The translations under genes were made by a program, and so were the position numbers. From Amyloporia xantha (taxonomy: Eukaryota > Basidiomycota > Agaricomycetes > Polyporales > Adustoporiaceae), in the NCBI GenBank assembly GCA_036971615.1, contig JAYKKR010000015.1:620001-684000 (forward strand): 64,000 nucleotides of DNA, read 5' to 3'. Numbering within the stretch: the first letter of the stretch is position 1; the number at the start of each line of letters is the position of its first letter. Positions 15,147 to 26,263 of the stretch are shown piece by piece. Below the pieces are notes generated by a model, which made no database searches, was not told where the DNA came from, and was given only the letters and a program-made list of their open reading frames with translations.

Positions 15147-17956
15147 CTACTCCTCTTTGCGGATCTCTTCCTGCAGTGCCGTCAGTCGAGACCACTCCGG
15201 CTCGTCCTCGAAGTCCTTCGTTCTACCCATGAAGGTTCGGACGATACTGCGCGCTTGTAGCTTCCAATTGAATCCCTGTACCCGCGGCCCGAAATTCCTG
15301 AGCACGTCCACGATATCCTCCACGTCGGCTACTGCTTCCCGCCACTTCTCGACGTTCGTCTCGCCCCTTTCCATTGTCCCTGCGTCGCTACACCGGTAGC
15401 CGTCCAAGTAGCTGTTGACCGCGTCCTCCCATTGACCCTGCCATGTCAACAAACGCGCTCGTGCACGGAAAATCCGCGGCGAGGACACTCGGGGCAAGAT
15501 TATGCGCTCGAACAGGTCTGTGACCCCCCTTGATAGGCCATGTCCTTCGTTGGGGTTCCTGGCAGCGTTCGCGCTGGAATCCCCACCTTCTACCGCTTCA
15601 TCTGGATTCGCGGGTGCCCTCGTCACTGCGTCTACCAGACGTTCAAGTACATCTTCATCCACACATTGAGCACCATCCTTGGCGCTCCGCTCTTCGACGA
15701 TCCGCGACAGCGCCCGACACGCCTCGGACAATTCACCGACATCCATCGCGACGATCATGTAGTTGGACCACATGCGCCAATTATCATAGTTGAATTTTAG
15801 GCCTTGCTTGAGCGCTCGGAATGCGAGCATTTTGTTAGTAAATGGTATGCTTTTGCTGGTGTCATCTGACAGAGTCATCTGGTTCGTACTTTCTTCGAGC
15901 TAAATTTGAGAATCGTCAGATGGTACAATGATAAGTAAAGAGTGGCACAACCTACCTCTCCGTCGTCTCCTTCCGGTTCTATCTTTCTCCCGAATTCCCC
16001 CATGCGCAAGTAGACACTGGCAAGATTGTTCCAGCTTTCGCCATCCTCGTCGTCTAGTGTGACACAACGAGTGAACGCTTCGCGCGCGCCATCCCAGTCT
16101 TCTTCTCGCACATACGCACAGCCCAGAATGAACCACGAGCGGCTGAGCAAGGGATTGATAGCGACTGCACGGCGCAGACAGGTGATAGTGTTTGGGTAGT
16201 CTCCGTGCGCAAAATAGTAGCCACCCAGGGACCGCATCGCCCTGCCTGATGTCTCTCTAGAAATGGTCCACGCACGGGTGTAGTGCTCCAAAGCTTTCTC
16301 AGGCTCCAAATCGCCGAGTAGACACCACAGCTTGGCTTCACGCATAGCGTCAAGCGATTGCCTCCGCTGTTCTGTCGCGACCTTTTCTCGGGATATGACA
16401 GCTTCCGCCTCGGCCTTTCGGCCCTCCAGCAGGTCGCGGACGATGGCAATTCCCTTGTCCCGCCGTTCCATGCTCTGCCAGCAGTTCACGACCTCCTCCC
16501 ACATCTCCAGTCGCTCGAAGATCTCGAGGGCAGACTTAACAACGCCAAGGGATAGGAACCGCAGAGCCAGCTCCTTCTCCATTTCCCACTTGCTTGGCAG
16601 CGGGATAGAGTGGAAATAGAGCAGCCGCTCTGAGAGCGTCGAGTCTGCCGTGGGCATCTGGTCTACCAGCGCCTGCAGCTGCAGCGTCGACCGCTCGACG
16701 GTCCGTGTCCGGTTAGATTCGAGGCGGGAGCGGAGCAGGAGTGCCATAGTGTGTACTGACCAATTTCGGGGGTGGGAGATGACTCGAGAAACGTACGGCG
16801 ACATTTGTTCTGCGGTCAGACCGTGTGATGGTGACGTATTTCTGACGTTCAGACATAATGCCAAGAGGATACATTGATCGAGGGGATGTAGAGGTGGCTG
16901 TGATGAGGGGTTGAGGTGGGCGAGGCGAGAGCCGGGAGCAGCAGCGGACGAGGACGTAAATTCGGTCTGCTCTAATAATGTATCGTCGTTCAGGGCAAGA
17001 GTCTCGGGTGTTATCACATCTGAGGGTGCATTAGCTGTGCCGTAAGTGCCGTTGACTGATGAAGCCTCAGCCTCTCCCGCATTTGCACCGTCGGTATCGG
17101 TCTCGCCTTCCCTCTGACGAGACTCGGCGAGAAGAACGAGCTGTGTGATATCGTTCTGCTGGAATTTAGTACGCTTCCCGAGGGCCCCCGTAAGCTCGAA
17201 CTCGAGGTGCGTTGCACGAGCGGCACGGATAAAGTATTCCGCCGCTGCTTTGTCATGCCCGAGGTGGTGTTCCAGTAATCCTTGTTCAAGAATAAGTCGG
17301 CCGGCCAGATCGGGGTGAGAGGCAAAGTTTTCCAGCAAGGGTTCTACAGACGTGAGCACGTCCGATGGTACCGCAGCAGGTTCGTCAAGAATCTGCTGGT
17401 GTACGAGCCAGATGCGGAGTCGCCACCAGGGGATTGATCGAACATGCCTGTACGGTGCGTCGATTAAAAGTTGCGAGAGTCGTAGGAAAATAGGAACTTG
17501 AGCGAGATGGTAGGCGGGTTCTCCACCATACGCGAGTTCGGTGATTGACTTTTGATGGAGCATGTCGTTGTCGATTTTTTGCGACAATTCCGGGGGCCCG
17601 GAGATCACCTCCGTGGGTTTCAGATCTAAATCCGGACCCGTCCAATTTGTCTGAACGAATGCATGTAAACATGCCACTGCCAGAGTCAATCGCGAAAGCT
17701 CGTCTTCTTCAGAAATATTTGTCGAGGATGCTCCAAAATCAAACCACTCATCTAGAGGTCGATTGGAGAGGTCTTCGGCCTGATCGCTCACTGTTATCGT
17801 AAACAGATTTCGGGCAGCAGAAGAGGTGAGCACTTCGCGGAAAGCGCCGTTTACGACGTTTCTCGCAGCGTCGATGACAGGCGAAGCCGCTGCATTTTGA
17901 AGTTGACCATCCCATTTACCTGTGAGGAGAGACCTTTCGATGGCTTCTGTGCTCAT
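15147..17956 (-). CDS. TTC27/Emw1-like tetratricopeptide repeat protein
   Basis: Member of the TTC27 (yeast Emw1) family, a large essential TPR protein implicated in cell-wall integrity and as a chaperone-associated scaffold. Exons are 17956..15956 and 15899..15147, giving 917 residues, the usual family length. The N-terminal half is helical with the family signature PWWRLRIWLVHQQILDEP. The C-terminal half has clear TPR units, for example GYYFAHGDYPNTITCLRRAV, SWFILGCAYVREEDWDGARE and SWNNLASVYLRMGEF. After the intron follow the family motif AFRALKQGLKFNYDNWRMW and ENYMIV-like helices. The single 56-nt intron has a GTAGGT donor and a TTTAG acceptor. No signal or membrane segment is seen, so it is probably cytosolic. 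Confidence 0.88.
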
Positions 17957-18415
17957 TGTTGGAAGGAGAGAATTGGATAGGTGCCGCTCGACGCGAGTCC
18001 GGATCAGCTACGCGATTAATTAATTAGGCGCCCCGTTTTCTTAGTAATGCGCCTCGTCGCGGCCAGTACACAGGACGATGGAAAAATGCGTAGTCTAGAA
18101 TCTTTAGGCTGATTTACGGTGTATGGTTAGAATGTCCTCATCTCGTGTCTACTCGACATGGCGACCTTGGGTACCATAGAGTCATTGGAGAAATTTGCCT
18201 ACAAATAAGTCGGCGCTTGTCGAGCAGGCCTGTCGATCAGTCGGGGCGGGCGCCTGTTTACGATAGACGCTCGTCACAATCTGACCGAGAGCAACGAAAA
18301 CATTGATAAATGGGTATCGAGTATACAAGATGAAGTCCAATCCATGCATCTTTACAATAATTCTGTGCACAAAAATGACGAGGAATGATGCAGGCCGTGG
18401 AATGAGCGCGTTCTA
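17957..18415. other. Intergenic, TTC27 promoter and BOI 3' region
   Basis: 459 bp between the TTC27 start and the stop of the BOI-like gene, both on the minus strand. It contains a small AT-rich run (ATTAATTAATTAGG) near 18017. Nothing else was recognised. Confidence 0.45.
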
Positions 18416-21400
18416 TCAGGGTTTGGGCATGTAGCTGATCGGTCCCGCCATTGCCATATACGCACCCACAGGCGTTGTGGACCCAGGTCCCAGAGACTGT
18501 GCAATCGCCTTCCTCTTATCCTCCCATGCCTTCATCGCTCGCAGCAGCTGGACAATCTTCTCCTTCCTGCCTTGCCGAATATCGTTGATGCTGACGGTAC
18601 CCATCTTCACGTCGTTGTCCAGAAGGAAATCAAAGAGCTTGAATAGGCCATCGAGTTTGTCGTCATCGGGACCGGACGGGAAGGAAGAGTCCGGGACGCG
18701 AGGCGATGCCTCCTTGCCCTTGATATCCTCTGCCAGTCGAAGAAGTGCGAGCCCACCGAAGACAGGTCCTGCGGGATCCGTTATCTGCAGTGACGAGGGT
18801 AGATGGGAATTGGCCCATTCAAGTAAATCAAGGTCGATGGAGAATTGCTGTGACAAGGCAAGGGAGGAAAATCATGTGCAAGGGTATTATAAGTGTATGG
18901 AATTAGCAAGGGCGAAAGACTTTAGAGACTTTGGATGCTTACAGATTGTACTTGCGAGCTGAGCCTTCTCATCTCTCTTGACGGTCGCGGAGGCACCTTG
19001 GTTGAGATGGGAAGCTTCGGCGGTGCAGGCTCCGTTCCGTTTGTGGAGATAGTGTCGTTTGTAAAGAACGAATCCAATCTAGCACGTTCGGCACCCAGCC
19101 CACCTTTATCCTTGGCTTGAACGCCCATTAGTAGAACCTGGGCATCGCGTTGAGACAACTGATGAGGGTTTTCAGCACGCATCGCCCTCTGGGTTGCCGC
19201 ACGCGCAGTGGGAGAAGGTGGCCTGGGAGCAGGGTTCATAGCTTGAGCAACAGTAAGCGGAATAGTCGGGATATTGCAAGAAGAGACGACAAGGTCTGCA
19301 GGCGTCAAGGTGAGGCTATGTCCGCGGCGAAAACAAATCAGCATGGAAATGACGAACCAGCATAATCTCTGGTGATAGTGGCCTTCATGAGAGCTTTCAT
19401 CCACTCTCGGATAACAGGCTTCTCATCTGAGCTAAAATAATGCGTCTTGTCCGTATCGTGAACAATCCGGAAGCCGTAACGCCCGGGATCAACGTTTTCA
19501 TCTGCAACAACTTTGTAGCCCACGATATTGATGTATCCCTTGATTTTACTCTCCTGATGACCGAATTAGTACCCGCAGAAGACGTAAGACGATCAGCATC
19601 AGGACCACATACCACTTTACTCTTGTTCCGCAGACAGTACAGATGTGGACCCTTGAGCACGAAGTATCGAGTTTTCCACGTGTTGTAGCGGTCACCCTTC
19701 TTACGCATCCACCCCTCGTGATCTGGCTTCCCGATCTGCTCTAAGATACTTTGCCCGGGCTTTAACTTCGGAGCGCCCGAGGCCGGTGCAACTGCTAATG
19801 CTTCGGCTTTGGGAACCTCAGCAGTGGAAGTGGTCCGCTTGCGGAGAACCGCGGCATCTTTCTCCTTGGGTTTGTCAGTCTTCTCCTTCGGCTTCTCAGC
19901 TTTCTCCTTGGATTCCTTGACCTCTTTAATCGACGGGATCTGTAGAGACGACTTCTCTTTGTCTTTGACAGTTCCGTCGGCGGTCGATGGGCGGCTTGAC
20001 GACCGCTTTTCCCGCATCCTGGAGAATGTGCCATGTGCATGCGAGTGCTTCTCTTCCTCAGACTTCTCGACCGTCCTATCCCAGCGTCAAAATCAATGTC
20101 AAGATCGTGACTCTATTGAAGAAGGTCCGACTCACGTGGAGAGCTTGGGCGGAGGTTTCCTGCTCTTGCCGCTCTTACCAAGCGTCCCAGAAAAAGGCGT
20201 GCCGAATAGGCTCAGGCGGTCCGATGTTTTGCGCCCATCCACACTTTCCCTCTTCTTCGAAGCCCGCCTAGTGATAGGAGGGGCGGCTTCATCGGTGGGC
20301 TCTGATTTCGAGTCTGTCGGGGACGCGGCCGACGAGGCTGGCGCTGACAGAGGAGTTGTAGCCGACGGAGGTGACTGTGGTATGGATGTGTCTTTGGAAT
20401 GCCGGCTGGCAGTCTCAGAGAGTGAAGCCTTGTCCTTGACTGACCCAGATTCACTACGCCAGAATAGCCGCCTCTTGTGCTTCGCTTCGGCCGGCAATGT
20501 TGATTCGCTCTACATTAATGGATAATATTAATAGGTCGAAGCGAAGAGTACATGCTCGCAGAAGATTTACCTCGCTCAAGGCTCCCCGGTCCTCATCGGC
20601 AGTGGGTGGAGCACTACTACCCACAGCGGTCGAGCCAATCGCGCTATCACTAGGCGACGGAGACAGAACTAAGTGAGCTGGGCGCACTTTCTGTATCCAT
20701 AATTATCAGTAATTATGCCCTATAATTAACAGAGTACCGTAAAGATAACTGAATAACTCACCGCATCTTTCCCGTTGATTGGTAGAGGTGCCTGTAACCC
20801 AAGACCAAGGCCTATCACGGGCTCATCCTTCTCCTTTTCCGTTTCCTTATCTCCAGACACACCTATCGCTCCTGACTCATTAGAGGGCCATCCGCTCCTC
20901 AAGAGACCTTCACCACTCGTTGCCGATACGATGTCTGGACTTCTGGCAGGTGCCTGCGCGCTCGGAGCATACATCGGAGAATAGGCCCAGGCCGACGAGG
21001 CCTGGGTCGGAGCCGAACTTTGCATGCTAGCGGAATGTGAGTGTGAATATGGTAACGACTGACCAGTCTGTGAGCGTGGAGTTGTAACGCGAGCAGGTGT
21101 ATGTGACGGCGATGGTGAGTCGAAGATCGACGGGGGTCGACGAAGCTCGGCTATGGCATTCACGATGCGTGCACGCTTCCCAAATGCAGCGACTCCAATC
21201 TCGGTCTTGAGCACATTGGCGTCGAGCTCGAGCAGGACATCGCCCGTGATCTCTTGTTCTGTATCACAGTATAAGCTGTTGTCTCCCGGCATCGTTGGGT
21301 AATTTGAACGCACCAATAAACTTCTCACACACGCCCTCATCGAACCCCTTCCATCTAAGCCACTCGGCCACCTGCTCTACACTCCACTCTGAAGGATGGC

Positions 21401-23742
21401 CCTCCGGTTTCTCCTTCCTGGATTCTCCCGACCCCGACTCCTTCATATCTACCCCCCCTCCACTCCTGATTGACATTGTAGTTGCTGGAGTCAGCGTCTG
21501 CTGAACACCCGCTGAGCTCATGCTCATAGAACCCGCAAAAGACGAAGCACTCGGGGAAGGAAGTCCAGAATGTACGGACACGCTGAAGGGAAGCTGCGTA
21601 GCCTCGTTGACTCGCACTGTGCTCGTTGTCGGTGTGACACTTTGTGGCATACTAAGTACGGAGACTGAGCCTGAAGGAGTGGCGAATGCAGAGGGGGATG
21701 AGGACGGAGGAACAAAAGCAGCCTTCTCAAGCATTGTCAGTCCATTTGTAGAGACAGGACTATCGTCAAGCTCCTTCACAGGCGACGGCTCGACAACTTT
21801 CATGGTCGGCGGCAACGATGCAGGTTCGTCTTCCTCCACTGGACTAATAGACAATTGCGCAGGGGCAAACGTTGTATGGTCTGCACGAGCGGTAGGGAGC
21901 TCCGACTCGTCAATACCCGGCGAGGGCACAATGAAATCCTCGGATGGAATGATGTGTACGGTGCTGTCCCTAGACGCTTTCGTGCGCAGACTCTGCGCCT
22001 GGTCCGTTATCGTTATCACAGGGGGCGGAGATGACCTGAAATCCATCTCGGCAGCGCCAACACTGACGCTGCGTGAATGGTTAGCTGAAAACCGTTGTGA
22101 CAGATGCGAGGGCAGATCCTGGTCTTCATCTTCTTCTTGGATCCGCGGAACGGATGCCCCATTCGCACCTCCACTTCGGGGACGGGAGCTTGACCGCCGG
22201 GGACTGCGATGGAGCTGCTCTTCATCTTCGTCCTCGCTTTCGTCACTCATTTCTACGTCGATCGGAGGCGCCACCAAGCGCATCGGCGTGGGCGGTCCTG
22301 AGCTCGGCTTGCTCTGCCCTGACAGCTCTCTCTGGCGCGCTTCGCGCTCCTCGTTTGCCTGCTGTGCCCTCAACGCGAGCTTTGTCCGCGCGCCCTTCGA
22401 CCACCCAAACGAGCGGCCCTCCCCGTCCTCGTCCCTGTCCGTGTCATCCTCAGCTTCAGAGTGATCCGTGGACTGTGACCGCGAGCTTGCGAAGCTGAAG
22501 CTGCGCGAGCCATCGTCGCCACCCCCACGGCCGAGCTGCTCGATGGCCTTCTGCACGTCTGTCATGGTTGCCTTCATTACTTCACCATCGTCACCTTTGT
22601 TCACGGAAACATCATCGGTGCTAGTTTGGAGGATCGGACCGACTGTATCGCGCGTGGGTGGGGAGTGAGTGATCGTTGGAAGCGTGCTTTGGGTCAGTAC
22701 GGCACCCTCGACAGTGGATGATGCGGAGGAGGCGTTAGTACTCTCAGGAACAGGAAGGGCAGAAGTCGCGGCCGCTGGTGGATTTGGAGACGTATAACTT
22801 TGTGGGAATAAACCAACTTTTCCGGCAGAATTACGTCCCTGGAAAGCAAAATAAATAGCGTTAATAGTAGTCAATAGCATGCTTCGATGCGCTGCGGGAA
22901 AAAAAGGTAAAGAAATGAAGTGCGGTGTCGGAGGTAAGCGTGGCGAGGACATGCAACCCAGCTCGTATAAATCATTCTGGCCGCATGGGAACGGCACGAT
23001 GTAGAGTTACAGCTGTAAATCCGCCTGTTTTTGATCACCCTTCACGTTTGAGCTACGGAACGCTGCTGTAGAAACTCCTTCGAGGGGTAATGGACGACGC
23101 GAAACTCTCCACGTCCATGTCCCACGTGTAGGAGCTGCAGCGAACCCTGAGCTTTACGCATGCCCATCCATCGCGACGTCCTGACTTGGTATCGCTGGTT
23201 CATGGATTTGGGACTTGTACAAGTTGCAGGCGGCAGTAGAGGATGGTTAAATTCTGCACGGCTACGTGAACAGTAATATTATGATGACTGGAAGGCCGGA
23301 TCAAGGCTAGAAGTTGGTCCCCGTAGGACGTCTCTCGAAAGTTAATCACTCGTGTTTGGACTGGCCAGGTCAAGTAGTGCACCTCGCCGTGACCGATGCT
23401 CCCAGTGCATCAATGTGGAAATAAGTCGGGTACGCGAGGAAATTTGGCCTACGTCTGAGCTCAAGGTCGCCCTGGCAAACCTTGCGTCTGCGTCCACCGC
23501 AGCCATACTTTACAGAAGACTAAAACCATTCCTCGCGACACCTCGCGACATGACATCCTCCGTAACTCGACACCCAGCTGCGGAGAAACCGAAATAGCAC
23601 CGTACGATCAACTCACCTGCCACCAGCCATCACCATACTCGTCATCTTTCTCGACGACCTCGATCCGCTCGCCAACTTTGAGTGAGATCTCGTCCTCGTT
23701 CTCAGGAGCAAATTCATGAAGTGCGTAGACGTATTGCGGCAT
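18416..23742 (-). CDS. Boi1/Boi2-type polarity protein: SH3, SAM, PH and a CH-like C-terminus
   Basis: Scaffold of polarised growth, related to yeast Boi1/Boi2, which link Cdc42 signalling and the exocyst at growth sites. Exons are 23742..23617, 22838..21314, 21258..20762, 20690..20571, 20509..20136, 20075..19613, 19553..19358, 19295..18943 and 18847..18416, giving 1361 residues. Residues 1-58 are an SH3 domain (YVYALHEFAPENEDEISLKV, then GDGWWQGRNSAGKVGLFP across the first splice). About 525-595 is a SAM domain (WSVEQVAEWLRWKGFDEGV). About 1000-1095 is a PH domain (EGWMRKKGDRYNTWKTRYFV to EKPVIREWMKALMKAT), followed by VVSSCNIPTIPLTVAQAMNP. The linkers are Ser/Pro/acid-rich. The last exon (1219-1361) resembles a calponin-homology fold (LLEWANSHLP, GLALLRLAEDIKG, LFDFLLDNDVKMG). 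The first intron is 778 nt, far longer than its neighbours. Confidence 0.85.
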
Positions 23743-24089
23743 GATGTAGACCAATTCGTAAGGCCGAGTTGGCGTTACGCCGCGTTAGTGGATGTACACA
23801 GTAGTTGATTTCAGTCCGTTGGGTGTATTGCAAAGCAGAAAGCAGAGAGACCGAAAACCGCAGTGGAAAGAGGGTGAGAGTCTACGCGAGAATAAGCAAG
23901 ACGTGTAAAGTAGCGCGAGAGTAGGCAATATGTAATAAGAGCGGGGCACTGGGCCAAGTCTGAGGAGCACTGACGCTCGTGCTCACCACGAGCGGGTTTC
24001 TGTCCTGACCGCTCAAGTCTCTTCTCTATTCGCGGCCGTTTCTGAAGCGAGAATCTCCTGCATACTGTACTTGGGCTACTATTTTACTA
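23743..24089. promoter_or_regulatory. Divergent promoter region, BOI-like gene and acidic nuclear protein
   Basis: 347 bp between two start codons facing away from each other. It contains CT/AG-rich stretches on both sides and no recognisable coding pattern. No specific factor site can be named. Confidence 0.45.
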
Positions 24090-25473
24090 GTGGAGACAAG
24101 ACTAACTACCCCAAATCGCTCTATGTCGTTGCGCCGGCTCAGTACCGTCCATGACCTCGCAGCTCTGCGGCTGCATCCCGATGGCACTCGAGTTCAGAAT
24201 TCCGAGAGCAATCGAACTCAACGGAGGGCAAAGTACGCCACCCGTGATGCGAGAGGCAATTGGTTTGCGCGAGATGCGGGAGGTCTAGGGACTGTAAAGC
24301 AGCGGCGTACTGTGAGGTCGGATGATGGCAGGGACGACCAGGAGGGCGAAGTATTTGACCTGACTGGCGTCGATGGCGGCGAGGACGACGTACCGTCGAC
24401 AAGTAAAGGCAAGGAACGCGCGCAAGATGAACCAGAGGAGCGTTTGAAAGATCCAAGGGCCAAGAAGCGTCGGCGATTTCACGAAGACTGGAGTTTCTTG
24501 GAGAACGACATTTCTACCCAGGCCACGGAGGCGAATGTCTCATCTGGCGAGGGATCACCTGTTGGCAGTGACACCTTTGAGTTGCCAAAACCATCCTCCG
24601 TACGTTCCAGACATCGCATCATGCGGATGCACAAATTAATCAGGCACTGGAACCAGGATCTCCTGAAATGTTTACATTACTTTGCGACTACATATTATGA
24701 TGCAACAGGACAGTTATACGATGCCTCCAGAGAGGCCCGGCGATTGAGAAAGTTGAGACGACTGAAGAAACTCAGAGAAAGGTCTGGGAGTGCCGAAGAT
24801 GATTCTCCTCAACGAGGTCAATCCTCAAAAACTTCGCTCGATGGTGAGGAGCACGAGAGCTCGACTGAAGAAGAGGATGATGTCGATGATGATATTGAGG
24901 ACAAGGATGAGGACGAGGATGAGGACATGGAAGAGGAAGAAAGTAAAGACAGGGTACCATCCAGTAGCAGAGCCGGCAGTCGTTCCCAGCGAAGAAAGCA
25001 GGTCCATAGGGACATGTATAAGATTTTCGACGGTTCAGCTCTTGTGGCCATCGGTCAGTCGCTGGTCACATCAATTCCTACCGTATCTCACTGTTTTCAT
25101 GAATCTTGGTCTAGGCATGTTCGTCCAGGAACACATCAAGCAGATGCTCACTGCGGACATGCCGGAAAGCTGGGAGAAGGAGATGGCGGCTGCGGAGGAA
25201 ACAGGTGCTTCCACAGATAAAAAGCGTGGTCGAAGCCGACGTCGGAAACGACCACGTAAAGGTAAAAAAGGTCTATTCGGCTCGGACGAAGAGGCTGAAG
25301 GAGCTCAGACCACCGACGAGGATACCGAAGATAGGAGCGATGATCACAGTGCGCAAGGTGATCACGATGTAAGAAGGTCTAGCAGACGGAAGACGAGAGG
25401 GGTTATCCAGCCGCTGAGTAGCGCTCCGTTCGAGGACGATGATTCAAACGATGAGGATTATCATCCATCGTAG
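24090..25473 (+). CDS. Acidic, basic-patch nuclear protein, possibly Rrn9-domain
   Basis: Exons are 24090..25053 and 25115..25473, giving 440 residues. The splice joins DGSALVAIG to MFVQEHIKQMLTADMP in frame. A basic, probably nuclear-localising patch (RAKKRRRF) is followed by a helical core IRHWNQDLLKCLHYFATTYY and a charged helix, then a long Asp/Glu run, the GSALVAIGMFVQEHIK segment and a C-terminus rich in Lys/Arg and acidic blocks. The order (helical core, then an 'ALVALG..EH' helix) reminds me of fungal proteins annotated with the Rrn9 domain of the RNA polymerase I upstream activating factor. That assignment is from memory and weak. The start could also be the second ATG at 24123. Divergent from the BOI-like gene. 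Confidence 0.55.
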
Positions 25474-25588
25474 CATGGACTTTCAACTGTTGATTAAGGA
25501 TTTCTCAAAAGTTGGATGCCCAGTCTGGGCCTCACTAAAGTCCGACGAAAAAGCAATATATCCACTCACGAGCACTACGCCAGTGAGA

Positions 25589-26205
25589 TTACCGCAGAGT
25601 ACCATCCTCCCATCGCTTCAAAATGTTATGCCTGAATACGCCCATATCCTCATCCTCAAATATGCGCAGTCTCTGCAGTCTCCGCTCACGTAGCTTGTTT
25701 TTGGGAAGCATACCAGACACCGCTTGACGGATGATCTATGAAGGTATGAGATTACCCTTCCAAGAATGAAGAAGAACCAACGTACCTCATCTGGCTTTCT
25801 AGCCATCATGTCCTTGTATTGGATCTCCTTCAATCCGCCCGGAAACATCGTGTGATGTCTGTACACCAGCTGCTGAGCCTTATTTCCCGTCACCTTCACG
25901 TTCCGAGCGTTGGTCACGACGACGTAGTCTCCGCAGTCCGCTGCACGCAGCGTGAACATAACATCAGCATAAGGTAATTTAAAAAATGAGACACTGCGGA
26001 AGCATACCACTAGGATCGAATATTGGTTTGTGCTTGCCCATAAGGACGATTGCGATGCGCTCTGCGAGCTTTCCTAGAATGCGCTCGGAGGCATCGACGT
26101 GGTGCCATACCCGGGCATAGGCCAGAGCCGTCTATTGAGTCAATTCTCAGTACGAGTAGGATATTGGCCACAAATACGACGTACGTTGCCTATTGCTTGA
26201 GACAT
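25589..26205 (-). CDS. MRPL13: Mitochondrial large-subunit ribosomal protein uL13
   Basis: Component of the mitochondrial 54S/50S subunit (yeast MRPL23). Exons are 26205..26185, 26131..26008, 25940..25786 and 25735..25589, giving 148 residues, normal for uL13m. The sequence shows TALAYARVWHHVDASERILG, then KHKPIFDPSADCGDYVVVTN, MFPGGLKEIQYKDMMARKPD and AVSGMLPKNKLRERRLQRLR, all L13 hallmarks (the WHHVDA and MLPKN motifs). The first exon codes only seven residues. The final exon starts at an ATAG acceptor that restores EIIRQAVSGMLP; the nearer AAG would break the frame. The gene is divergent from NUP192, and its promoter region has been invaded by two nested transposons starting 59 bp upstream of its ATG. 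Confidence 0.93.
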
Positions 26206-26263
26206 TGTAGATATGTCGTGGAAGGCAAACGACTGTAGAGCAGGATTTCCGCCCAGAAAGGAG

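Noticed and set aside
25640..25734. Alternative MRPL13 acceptor at the AAG just before CGGTGTCTGG
   Set aside because: It shifts the frame and destroys the conserved SGMLPKN; the ATAG acceptor nine bases upstream keeps it.
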